Notes under the pieces: generated by a model
Told to the model about the DNA's origin: nothing
The model's input: the letters and a program-made list of their open reading frames with translations, nothing else
Database searches by the model: none
Assembly (NCBI RefSeq): GCF_009727055.1
Contig: NC_052351.1
Location: 10,312,821-10,376,820, forward strand
Reading direction: 5' to 3'
DNA: 64,000 nt
Origin: Benincasa hispida
Taxonomy: Eukaryota; Streptophyta; Magnoliopsida; Cucurbitales; Cucurbitaceae
Made by a program: the position numbers and the translations under genes
In this document: positions 48,991 through 59,918 of the stretch, piece after piece
Layout of the letters: each line of letters begins with the position of its first letter
How positions within the stretch are numbered: position 1 is the stretch's first letter

Positions 48991-51050
48991 TTAGAATTTG
49001 GGGTTTACAATGGCATGGTCGGACGATGGTATAAATGTGCTGTCCAGGTGATGGCATAATGCTAGGCAAGGGTGCTACAGGCTTGGAAGGCCTAGACGCT
49101 GGCCTTGGGCAAGGCGATGGGCCAAGGTATGCGTTGGCCGAGAGGGGCATACGGCAAAGGGTGACATGCGATGGCCAACGATGAAGGAGGCCTTGTGTTA
49201 AGTCCATGCATTGGTCAAGAATATTGAGGTTAGGAAGGTTGACGTGTGGCAAGAATAGGCCTTAGACGAGGAAGACTTGTGCATAGGCGTGAAGGACGGC
49301 CATGACACTAAGCGTTGGGCGCAAAGGCATGCGTTGGACGAAAAGGTTATGCGCCAAGGGAGACTAGGCATTGGAAGGAGTGTGCGGTCAATTATGGACT
49401 ATGTGCCCAAGTGAGGCCAAGTGAGGTTAGATGTTGGGGTGAGCCATGCGGCCAAGTAAGAAGATAGGCGTTCAAGTGTGGCTATGCGATTAGTAGGTTA
49501 TGTGGCCAAGGGGGAAGTATGCGTTGAAGGAAGTAAACTTTGGGAGCAAGGCTAAGTTGATAGAAAATCGGGGAAAGTGGTTAAATCTAGTGAAGTTTGG
49601 GCTAAAGCAAGAAGAAGGTGGGCACACCACAAAGCATGCAAAGAAAGGTTATGTAGTTGTTTAAGAGGATGAGGACACTTCAGTCACATGTAAGGGGGTG
49701 ATGTCAAGGGGTAGGCATTGGCACATGCATGGTGAAGGAATTTGGACATGCAGGGCTAGCGAGGTGTCAAGCGTTGAGGGCTTTTGGGCTTCTATAAATA
49801 GGGCAGCAAGGGGACCTCAACTCTTACAATTCACTCGTATAAATCCAGTGAAATTCGTGTGAAAGTGTTGAGAAAGGAGTGTACTAAGTGACCCTGGGCT
49901 GCCGTTCAATTTGGAGAAGTAAGGAGTGAAGAATTTGCATTGGAAGGCAGAAGGCCCAGCTGGATGCACAGGGAAGGCACCATCGCACACACTCATGCCT
50001 AGCAGACAGTGTAGGCACGCATCTAGATGACACGGATACCTATCAACGCGCACGACACAGCGACCTAGCGTATGCTACCCAGCCCCTCATGCGTGCACAC
50101 CCATGTCCTGCGATCGTGTCACACTGTATTTGTGCAAGGTCTACAGCCCAGCCACGCCTAACCCAACACACAGACTACTGCCCACGCCTATTAGACTGCC
50201 TACATAACCTCAAAAGCTGTGTTTTGGGTGTTAGACCTATTTTGGGGTATTTTGAAGTGGGTAAGCTAGTTATTTCAAGTTAAAGATATATTTAAAACTA
50301 AAATTGATTTATTGAGGAATTTCAAGCTAAATTAGGAATTCTTTGAAAATAAGTAAAATTCAAGGAAACAGGACCAAGGGTTGCTCTAGGAGGATTGTAA
50401 AGGGAATTAACAAGAGGACCATGAGTGGCTTTCCTAATTTCGTATGTTTGAATTATATGTATGTTATTATATATATGTGAGGTTTAAAATTGGCGTGATC
50501 GGGAAATGTGTTTTCTGGAATTTATTTGTTGATTTTATTCTTGTTGTTTTGAATAACACGAATTGCATTGGAAACTGAGATTGTACCCTTGGAAGTTGTT
50601 AGTGTGTCTCAAGCACGTCTAACGAGATATTGTTGACATGTGCACATTCGGCAAGCTATAAGGGTACTGGGATTGTTTCCTCAACATGCATATCGAGAGG
50701 TTCACAAGAACCCTGGGAAATACATGATCATGCCTAGGATAGCCAATTATTAGGCTGTGAGGGTTGCATTCTTATGTGTTATGATTGCTTGATTGTGAAA
50801 TTGGTTTCCAAAAATGAATTTATGAAACAAACATATGGTTATTAAAAGTACACCACTAGTTGGGATTTTTAGCTCACATTTTCCAATGTTTTATTCCCCC
50901 TCCCACCTAGGTAGCGGAAGCGGAACATTCTGGGAAAAGCCACTCAAGGTCTGGAACTGCCACTCTCTCACAGAGCGAAACTTGGATCGGGTTATTTGAA
51001 CACTTGTAACTTCTGCTAAAAGTTAATTAAAATTATATGTATTTGTTATT
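48991..51050 (+). mobile_element. Gypsy LTR-derived DNA, plus strand
   Basis: 49000-49560 is G-rich with repeated GCGTTGG, GGCAAGG and GGCCAAG words. A TATA box follows at 49793. 50868-50915 has TTTTTAGCTCACATTTT and CTAGGTAGCGGAAGCGG, the chromovirus-LTR pair. It breaks off at about 51050 into Athila-type LTR DNA. No coding region is supported. Confidence 0.5.
49793..49800 (+). promoter_or_regulatory. TATA box in the plus-strand Gypsy LTR
   Basis: TATAAATA followed by GGGCAGCAAGGGG and a C/T-rich start region, the likely core promoter of this LTR. Confidence 0.5.
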
Positions 51051-51310
51051 GATGCGTTCATTCCACCAACCTTGCATTGATCCCTTTACCATGCGTTATC
51101 ATGTAGCCACAATCATGTAGTGACCACATTCACTTAATACCGCAACTCTACACGATGACCGTAATCTCTTGACGAGCACAACTCCCATGCGATAGATGCA
51201 TGCAACTGATTACCGCAACATCCATGCGTTGATCGAACGTGTTCGCCTTTCCGATGGAGAGCTTCTCTGCATGCGGTGGTCTAGTTTCCACGTTTGCATC
51301 CACTTCCTAC
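51051..51310 (-). mobile_element. Athila-type LTR (family D), left part
   Basis: CpG-word-rich LTR DNA (GCGTTCATTCC, CATGCGTTGATCG). With 61796-61990 it forms one LTR that E3 split. Its left end meets Gypsy DNA at about 51050. Confidence 0.6.
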
Positions 51311-53186
51311 TGATAACTTGTAGAAATACAAGTTATTTAACTGCTTTATTTAGATATTGTGGCCAAAAGAAAGGAAAGTTGCGTCAATTGTAGAGAAATT
51401 AGCTAAGAAATGGAAGAATTATAAATTGTCGTCAATACACCCACTGACACCATTGCGATGGTAGAAAAGAATATTTCAAGTCTGTTTCGTAGGAAATCAA
51501 GTCACCGTATGCGTTCATGGCTCAAGATAAAAAAAAAACAACGCATCTACGACGCATTGCGCCAACCATTCAAAAAATGAATAGACGATCAACGCAATGA
51601 CGGTGCATGCGACAATCGATCAAGAGCTAAGCGGTAATAAAAAACAACACCACATGTAGGCAAACAATTGAAGATGCAAAAGAGCGACGCAATTGCGGAG
51701 GATCCTGACACGTGTATAGGTGACCGTTGTGCATTTCTGACGGGATTGATCGCGTAACAGAAGGAATATTCACTCCACCATTTCCGGAATTGCCATAACA
51801 ATAAAGTGAGGTCCACACTACAGAGAGTCAAAGATGAGCGTATAAATAGCCTCTGGAATTCTATTGGAAAATATACTTAATATGGGCATATTTTGATATT
51901 TGTATTTTGAGAGAGAGACTGGTCTAAAGAGCCTAATTGGAGAAGATCCGGGAAGATTTAAAAGACAAGGCCGAGAGGTGAGTCTCAGGGAAAATCCTTT
52001 CAATCCCTGCCATTGAAGCTCTGTACCAAGGTCACTTCTACCGGACGAGCAAGCCTGAGAGGGAAGCTCTTCTCTTCATCCACTCCATTCGCGGGCAAGC
52101 AAATCCACCGTCCAAATTTGTGTTAAGACGTTGGCACTTTTCTGTATTTGTTTCTATCTCTTTATCATCAATTGTATTCATCTTCTTAGTCTATCATTCA
52201 CACCATGTATCAGACGCTAAATATTAGTATTGGATATCATGATCATTTTCATCTTCATCTTTCTGTCTATTTCCATTCCTCCATTAATCTCTTTCTCCAT
52301 GATGATTTATTAATCCCGGTAATTAGCATGAATCTAACAAGTAAATTAATTTGTGCTAAAGAAATGAATATGTTTAGCTAAAGCATGCTAGACGGCATCT
52401 TCACCTGTGAGAGCAGAAGTGAAGATGTCATTCCTTCTATCGAGAAAAGGTTGGAAGAATGTGTTAACTAAAGCGAAGTACTTCCAAAGATGGAAGAAAC
52501 CTTGCGTTCATTACGTTCATCCCTGTTTCACCAAAGAGATGTTGGAACACGGCCGATCACCGAGAGGTGTACGCCAAGGGAAAGCGGAACCGTAGTTATG
52601 TCTTTAACGCAATTAATAACTTGCAATGTTTATACTAGTTATCTTTTCTATATTTGTTTCATACATAAAGATTTGCCACCGCATAACACGACCCTTTGTT
52701 TAATCTTCACAGTCAGTCTCAAACTCAGTATCATGTGTCATGTATCTTGTATCTTGTAGCATAATAGTTAGGTTTACTTTTATCGCACTTTATTTTATTA
52801 CCGCAACTTTACTTTACCGCATAATTTTAATTTACCGCAACTTTAAATACCTGTATAAACACAACTTTTATTAATTGAAAAACCCCCGGTCGCATATATC
52901 ACGAACGTAACGCATTAACTAAGCAATCCCTGTGTTCGACCTCGGATCACTTCGAGAAACTTACGTTGGAATTATACTTGGTTTCAGCGCAATGAAACTT
53001 GTGACAACGCATAGCATACTTCAAGCATTCCATTAATAACGTATACATCTAGAAGTAGTATCGCATAAAGTATGCATGAGCAACAACATAGCATAAGATT
53101 ACATTTTGCGTTACAAGTTTTTGGCAACATGAGCTTGTAGCACATCATCATGCATGCACATTACATTCATCAAATTCTGCGTGTCA
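51311..53186 (+). mobile_element. 5' LTR of E3
   Basis: TGATAACTTG to CTGCGTGTCA. It opens with a perfect 10-bp inverted pair around GAAA (51313-51336). The U5 part carries GTTCGACCTCGGATCA at about 52935. Most differences from the 3' LTR cluster in the first 90 bp and the first third. Confidence 0.95.
51841..51848 (+). promoter_or_regulatory. TATA box of the E3 5' LTR
   Basis: TATAAATAG in GAGCGTATAAATAGCCTCTG. It is identical in the 3' LTR at 60449-60456 and would drive the element RNA. Confidence 0.65.
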
Positions 53187-53192
53187 AGTTTA

Positions 53193-53210
53193 TGGCGCCG
53201 TTGCCGGGGA
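53193..53210 (+). other. tRNA-Asp primer binding site of E3
   Basis: TGGCGCCGTTGCCGGGGA, identical to the E2 site, after the spacer AGTTTA. Confidence 0.94.
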
Positions 53211-53303
53211 TTGGTAACGGTTATTGTTTAGTGTGTTTATGATATTTTACTGGACAGATCTCTTTGTACTGGGTATTCATCGCGGAGAGTAGTCTGACAG
53301 TTT

Positions 53304-54760
53304 ATGAGTACTGGGACTGACCCAGAATTCGAAGCTGACCCAGAGATCGAGAGTACATTTCGCGCAAGGGCATGCCAGAACCAAGCGAGGCGAAAGAAGG
53401 CCAACATGCAGATAATAATAATGACAACATGGCTCCCGCAGGAAATCAAGGGATGGGACGGCCAGTGCAACATCCAGTTTTCCTTGCCGCTGACCGCAAC
53501 ATTCCGATGAGAAACTATGCGGCGCCCAATCTATATGATTTTTCGCCTGGAATTTCAAGGCCGATCGTTGAAGAGAATGCAAGATTTGAGATCAAATCGG
53601 TCATGCTCCAAATGATCCAGAATGCGGGGCAGTTTGGGGGTCTGCAAGGTGAGGACCCACATGCCCACCTGACCAGTTTCGTCGAGATGTACAGTAACTT
53701 CTCTATACCTGGCGTTACCCTTGAAGGTATCAGATTATATCTTTTCCCTTACACCTTGAGGGATGAGGCCAAGAGGTAGGCTCATTCACTGAAGCCAAAT
53801 GAGATTACTTCATGGGATTAGTTGGTTGAGCGATTTATGAAGTAGTTCTTCCCTCCGGCTGTCAACACATAGCGATAGAAAGAAGTGTTGAACTTTGAAC
53901 AGATGGATAACGAGACCCTTAGCACTGCCTGGGTGCGATTCAGAAGACTGGTGAAAAATTTTCCGCATATCGGGATACCCGATTGCGTCCCGATGGAGAC
54001 CTTTTATAATGGCCTGAACAGATCAACACAAGCTATTGCTGATGCCTCCGCGGCAGGAGGTTTTATGGATAAGACATACACTGAGGCCAAGGTCATCCTT
54101 GACCGCATCTCGCAGAATATGGATGACTGGGTAGATGATGGATATAGAGGAAGAGGCTCTGAAAGAAGAAGAAATGAAACTGCCATTGTCCCTGCTGAGA
54201 CAGTGACTACTTTGGCCGCCCAGATGGCTGCAGTGACTTCTATCCTCCAGTCAATGGCACTTAATGAAGGTGCCCTCTCCCAATCAACAGCGCAACCCAA
54301 TGCACCGACGTAAGTGGCCGCAATTAGTTGCATTAATTGTGGAGAAGGCCATGCAGTGGAAATGTGCCCATTGAACATGCAACAAGTATGTGCAATCTAG
54401 AATAACCCCTTCAGCAACACATATAATCCTGGTTGGAGGAGTCACCCTAACTTCGGTTGGGAAGGGAATCAAAACCAAGGTGGGCCAAGTAACCATCAGA
54501 ATAGCAATTCAGGGAATCGAGGAAACCCTCCACCTTTTCACCACAATGAGAATCAGGGTCAACAAAGACAATCAACAACCCTCATCTTCAAACACCTCTA
54601 GTAATTCATTGGAGGCCCTGCTCAAGCAATACATGGATAAAAACGATACGGTGATACAGGCGTAGGTGTCTTCAATTAGAAATTTGGAGATTCAAGTGGG
54701 GTAGCTGGCATCCGAATTACGTAATAGAACACCTGAAATGTTGCCAAGTAATTCTGAAGC
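53304..54760 (+). pseudogene. E3 gag (broken)
   Basis: Reading starts MSTGTDPEFEADPEIE at 53304 and, after a frame change near 53375, continues APNLYDFSPGISRP, KSVMLQMIQNAGQFGG, EDPHAHLTSFVEMYSNFSIP and LYLFPYTLRDEAKR. The capsid core goes on with FMK*FFPP, FRRLVKNFPHIGIPDC and FYNGLN. The zinc knuckle CINCGEGHAVEMC is intact at about 54333-54371, followed by NNPFSNTYNPGWRSHPNFGW. Only one knuckle is present, against five in E2. Stops occur near 53778, 53818, 53842, 53871, 54311 and 54398. It shares its domain order and many residues with E2 gag, so E3 derives from a coding Athila relative. Confidence 0.87.
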
Positions 54761-55240
54761 CCCTAGATCCCATGGAAAGAAGCAATGTCCCTGAAGACAT
54801 TGGGCAGGCAAACTGGACCCCCTGCGGAGGTGTGGATTGCATTCATCAAAGAAAACTATCTTCCGATCCATATCTCAATTCTATGTTTACATGCTTTCAT
54901 AATTCCTGTCTTTATTGTTTTATGAACTTTGTCATTTACCGCTTCATTCAATTTGTCTCTCAATACTTTATGAATTTATGATTCATTTAATTCCCTTGCA
55001 TTTATTTCTGTAATCTCTTTAATTTCTTTAACTTTTCTATCATAAATCCGTTATTTTTAAACCTGGTAAATGATTGGTTAATAAGAAGAAAATTATTACC
55101 GAAATGTCCGTGTGACTTGCGTTGATGAAAAAAAAAATAAAAATAAAATTTTAATAATAAACAATCAACATCCGGTATGCATTGAATTAATGGGTGCATC
55201 TTGTACCAACAAGATACACTTTGTGTTCATCCAACTCAAA
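54761..55240 (+). other. E3 spacer between gag and second ORF
   Basis: After the gag C-terminus frames end at once, where protease and RT would be expected. The DNA is AT-rich and non-coding, with no pol motifs in any frame. Confidence 0.6.
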
Positions 55241-55475
55241 TGTAATGCGTTGAGGGGTGTGTTGTGCTCGTATGTGTTCTTTTCCCGTCCTTAGCAAAAA
55301 TGCACTATGTTGAGGTAATGATGCGCTGGTAGAAATACCGTGCGCCCGTCCTCTAGAAATGCATTGAGTTAAGGGGTGTGTTGCGGGGATATATGCGTTG
55401 TTGCCCGTCCTCTGCAAAGATGCATTTGCATTGATGAACTCATTGCGTTAATTCTTCACCTTGCGCCCATTCGAA
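55241..55475 (+). repeat. About 62-bp imperfect tandem repeat in E3
   Basis: Three to four units built on ATGCRTTGAGGGGTGTGTTG, then a TGCG-rich centre, then CCCGTCCTCTGCAAA (at about 55248, 55308, 55367 and a weaker one at 55425). It lies ahead of the second ORF. Confidence 0.65.
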
Positions 55476-56737
55476 TAAAACTCCAAAGAAAATTCTTTTT
55501 GCAAACTGAGAAGTCTAATCGCTTCAACTTCGAAGGACATGATGAATTTTCAGTTGAAAGGACGTATAACTCTGCAACTTCATAAATGTGAGGAGTGCAA
55601 ATGGTAGGCTTTTTGAGTAGTTCGAGGCCTGCCACCGCAAAATCCGCATTGGGCCCATCAAAGCCCAACCTATAAAAGCGGGTCTCTTCATTTCAGATCA
55701 TTTACTTACTTCATTTTGCAAAAAGAAACCCTAAAATCGTCTCTGCATACCAAACCTTTTTTCCTTCCCAGAACCTTAACGATTTCCAATTTTCTTTTAC
55801 TCTGGCATCCATGGCAGACCAGACTTCCCAGCCATCTTCTTCACCTTCATCACCTTCGACAACCCAGCTTAACATGCGAGAGGCAGCATTCCTTGCAGCC
55901 AGTCACCATCTTGCTGCTCAGCCACAGACTATCCTTCGAGTCGTCGGAAGACCCCGATGAAACCCCTTAACAGCCAAGACACTTCAGTTCAAGAGGGGGC
56001 AGCGTTCTGAAAGCACCCCACTCCCAACACCAACATTCTCCTCTGAAAGTGAGATGAAGAGACAAGACGATAAGGAGGTGTTTAGAAGCATTCTCAGCAA
56101 CCTGGAGAAAGAAGGAGGATTGCCTGAGGCTGGGGTTGTGAACCAACCACTGCCTACGGAGAAGGTGATGGAAGAGAAGTCAAAGAGAAGCGCTCTGGTC
56201 ATCGTAGATCCTAAGGGAACTACGCAAGTAGAATCCTATGAAGGACCCATCAGAGTCTCTTTGGAGGAAGCGGCGGCGGAGAAGCAGCTCGAAGGGGTTG
56301 AAGAGAAGAAGGAGAAGAAGAGTAAGGAAAAGAAGGTTGGAGGAGATGAGCCATCCCATCTAATTAAAGCAGAGAAGAAGATCAAAGAGAAGGAGGATGA
56401 AGAAGATGAGGAGGCTAGGTTGAAGAAGAAGCAAGAAAGAAGTGAGAAGAAAGAACGCAGACGGGAGGAAAGGCGCCTGAAGAAGGAAGAAGATAGGAGA
56501 AAGAGGGCTGCAAGCCTAGAGTTGGATGGAGAATCCACCTCCGTAAGGGAAGACAAGGGGGAATCAGCCCAACTTAGATAACCAGCGCAACCTAAAACAA
56601 CGCAAACGATTGCAACTGACGAAGGAGAAGAAGAAGATGTTACCCCCTTGATGCGGCGTCGCAAGGAGAATGCGCTGCAAGTGTCAACCGTGGACCTTCC
56701 AATTTTGATTGACGCATTAGAAGAGCAGAAGAGGAGG

Positions 56738-56738
56738 N
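56738..56738. other. Assembly gap with duplicated flanks
   Basis: A single N between two identical 44-bp copies (56694-56737, 56739-56782, starting ACCTTCCAATTTTGATTGAC). Same pattern as at 37264; probably an unmerged overlap. Confidence 0.9.
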
Positions 56739-58313
56739 ACCTTCCAATTTTGATTGACGCATTAGAAGAGCAGAAGAGGAGGAGAAAAGAGGAGGAAGAG
56801 AAGTAGGAGAAAATGATGTGGGCAAAACTCATCATCGCAGAAGGTAGTCGAAGGAGAAGATTACAAGATGAGGAGGTGTGCCGCAATAATGAAATATCAA
56901 GAGTCGAAGAAATAAGGAGGCTCGAAGAGGAACAACACCTTTTACTGGCCTCTGAGTAGTTTGAAAAAGAGTTTGAAACAGAAGAGAGAGAAGAGGCAGA
57001 AGAAGAAAAGAAAAAGAAGGTAGAAGAAGAGAAAAAGAAGAAGGACGAGAAAGAGAAGAAGCGTCAAGCAAACGTACAATGCTTAAGAAAGAAGAAGGGA
57101 AAAGAACTTGCTGAACAGAAAAAAGAGGAACAACGCAAGGAGCGAGAAAGAAAACAAAGGCAGCAATCCCGCCTTACGTTGACCAAGGAAAAGGGCAAAC
57201 AGTCGCAAGAGCAGCAAGCCCGCGTTGGCAAAGGTGCATCTATCAAGAAAGAAGGAGAACGATGACTTGCTGATGGAGATGGGCTTTTTCCCTACGCCAA
57301 CGCCACTACCAGACCTGATTACGAGCTTAATTGTAGAACATGGATGGGAAACATTTTGCCAGTGCCTAGCCATTGTCATTCCAGAGGTAGTGCGCGACTT
57401 CTATCATGGACAACTACATGGCACCAAGGATGTGGCGACCATAAAAGGGTAAATGGTGTCTTTCAGCGCAAGGGACATCAATGAACTATACCAGATGAAG
57501 GATAACTCGGATGCACGAGGCAAAAAAATCATTGATGATGATCCCACTGAAGAGTAGATGGAAGATGCGCTGCGAATATTAACGCAATCGGGCACTAAGT
57601 GGACGGTTACTTTAAAAGGCATCAAGACCCTAGCGTCCAAGACACTGCTTCCTGAGGCACGGCTTTAGGTTTATTTGGTCAAACAACGTTTGATCCCAAC
57701 TTCCCATGACAAAATAATTTTGAGGGATCGAGTCATGGCCGCATATTGCATTGGCGCGACATTCTAATCGATGTGGGTCAGTTGATCGCAAGATAAATTC
57801 AAGGTTTTGTGGGGCATATAAGAGAGCAGTACTTCTTCCCATGGACGGTTTCAAGTTTATGCCTATCATTGGGTGTGGATATTGATGAAGAGCCAATGGC
57901 AGAAGTTTATGGCCTAATAAACATTAAGATTTTGAGGTTGCTCCTTAAAGATTCCCCACACTACCTTGAACTCCCTTTGAAGAGGCCCAACATTGATTTG
58001 AATGCGCTGCAAGAGCCCAAGCTGAAGAAACAGCGTAGAGACGACAAGGGAAAGAAGAAAATCCAAGACTCAACAATGCAAGACCCAGAACCTTTGGACC
58101 CTTTACCCTTAATAATTCGCCCTCCAAGCCCTCCCGCACAACCTTCTTCTTCCCTTCCCGAGCTCTTTACCAGTCTTCTCCTTTCCTCAGATTCTCCAGC
58201 CGCATACCCAGCAGCTTTATCATCACCTTCAGCATCATCACCACAACTTTCCCTTCCACCGCCGCATGTTGATGAACCATGCCATTTGGGGGAAGGCAAA
58301 ACATCACAGGCAC

Positions 58314-58351
58314 CTGTCTCTTATACACATCTAGATGTGTATAAGAGACAG
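58314..58351. other. Nextera/Tn5 mosaic-end adapter dimer (artefact)
   Basis: CTGTCTCTTATACACATCT followed directly by its complement AGATGTGTATAAGAGACAG. These are the 19-bp mosaic ends of the Tn5-based library kit and do not belong to a plant genome. Translated, they give the well-known contaminant peptide VSYTHLDVYKRQ. The flanks share CCGCATGTTGATGA, so two reads were probably joined here. Confidence 0.98.
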
Positions 58352-58664
58352 GCCGCATGTTGATGACCCATACGATTTGGGTGAAGGCACTTCTGCCCAA
58401 CCCCAAAACATCGATGGTGAGGCATCGCAGGCATAACCCACCGTTGCTTCCTTAACTACTGAATTAGCAGATATGCGGTCCCTTCTTGCCCAACGACAAC
58501 AACTCTTCTCCCAACAACAAGAACTCTTCTCTCAGCAACAAGCCTTCTTCGGCAAGAGAATTGATGCGGTAATTGAGCGAGTTGACGATTTACAATGCAG
58601 TGCTGCCATGACAAGGCAGGTGTTGATCAATATTCAGCGCAACACTTATACGATCCAACCATGA

Positions 58665-59905
58665 GTACTTCAATTTTTTGACAGCATATCTTCATGGACC
58701 CATGGTACCTCCGCATCTCAGGCAGCATCTGATTTTTGAAGAAGCTCCTCAAGTACCACATCCGAACCCTCCTTCAAAACCTCCTGCTCCTCAATAATTT
58801 TTACAATTTAATTTTTATTTCGGCCATTCTATTATCTTTATTTCATTCATTGTTTAACTAAATTCTTTGTACAGGAAAAAGTTTTGCATTGTGATATTTG
58901 TAATTACTTGTATACTTAGTTAATTTTCAATACAACTAAGTAACAATTCTATCCATATGCCTTAGCCTCTTCTTTATCATCCTTTGTCAACTTTGCGATA
59001 TTTTTTATCTTTTGTTTTGCGTTATTCATTGCGCTGCCATGATGTAGAATATGCATACACTTGGGAGCATTTTCCACACATTGTATTTTCTGACTAACAC
59101 TTTACCTTTTATCTTTCAAAATTCTGCTCAAACCTTCTTTTTGAAATTTTGTTAAGTGTTTGTCTATTCTATCCAACAACGCAATGAGGACCTTGCACAT
59201 CTCTAAATTTGGGGGTGGGGAAGATCTGAGCAGATGATATCAAGAGCATGCGGCCATTAAGAAAAATGCGCTCATTATTTCCAAATATATATATAATACT
59301 CCATATAAACTCCAATGTCAGCGCAAGGGAAACCTCAAAAACATTCCCAACCTGATAAGAGTTAAGTTGTGAAAGAAACCTACTCGTAGTTGGATGTTCG
59401 CATGACACCCGTGGGAGCAAGCCAAGACGAAGGTGGGTTTCCAAGAACAACACAATATGAAAAGAGAAAAATGAGAAAGAAAAATAAAAGAAACAAGAGA
59501 CAACTTCTCTGAAATTCATGAGTTAAAGTTGACATTGGCACACAAGCGTAGTTGGATGTTCGCATGACACCCATGGGAACAAGCCAAAACAAAGGGTGTA
59601 ACCATGATCAACAGTCTCTAATAAATGATACAAATTTTGACCACCGCATCCAGACGCATCAAGTTGTTTTGACAAGAAGAGGTAAACATTCTTTTTAAAA
59701 CTAGAAAAGCATTTTTAGCAGAAATTTGTAGTATAGAAGAATAAAGTAGGGATTTGTTAGGAATTAGCAAGGATAGAAGGAAATTGCGATGTTAAGTAAT
59801 GTGCCTAGGTGGAGCATTCGGAGCAACCAATCGACGCAAAATTTAGGATAAAAATTAAGCAATATTGCATTAGTAGAAGATATGCTTGAGGACAAACATA
59901 TATCT
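58665..59905 (+). other. E3 3' non-coding interior with twin motif
   Basis: Non-coding, AT-rich. It carries GTAGTTGGATGTTCGCATGA at about 59388 and 59549, each followed by a GGGAGCAAGCCAA-like word: the pair also seen in E1 and E2. An earlier CTAAATTTGGGGGTGGGG at 59203 resembles a second polypurine tract. Confidence 0.75.
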
Positions 59906-59918
59906 AAATTTGGGGGTG
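59906..59918 (+). other. Polypurine tract of E3
   Basis: AAATTTGGGGGTG directly before the 3' LTR, preceded by ATGCTTGAGGACAAACATA. Confidence 0.87.

Larger units (their letters stand above)
55811..58664 (+). pseudogene. E3 second ORF, charged coil plus plant-transposon-protein-like domain
   Basis: Starts MADQTSQPSSSPSSPS at 55811 after a CCCTAAAATCG leader. The first third is Ser/Pro-rich, then comes a long Lys/Glu/Arg stretch (56050-57200), likely a helix or coiled coil. From 57225 there is a globular part: VEHGWETFCQCLAIVIPEVV, RDFYHGQLHG, MVSFSARDINELYQ, TKWTVTLKGIKTL, RLIPTSHDKIILRDRVMAA, DVGQLIA, REQYFFPWTVSSLCLSLGVD. These resemble the putative plant transposon protein domain often found next to Athila-type gag. 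This assignment is from memory of the family pattern. A Pro/Ser-rich tail and a Gln-rich helix (QRQQLFSQQQELFSQQQ) end it at 58664. It has several stops and frameshifts, one N with duplicated flanks and an adapter insertion. Its function is unknown. Confidence 0.6.

Noticed and set aside
56236..56886. Long Ser/Phe/Leu-rich minus-strand frame
   Set aside because: It is the antisense shadow of the Lys/Glu-rich part of the E3 second ORF and spans the N artefact.
58167..58406. Minus-strand frame containing VSYTHLDVYKRQ
   Set aside because: The peptide comes from the sequencing adapter at 58314-58351.
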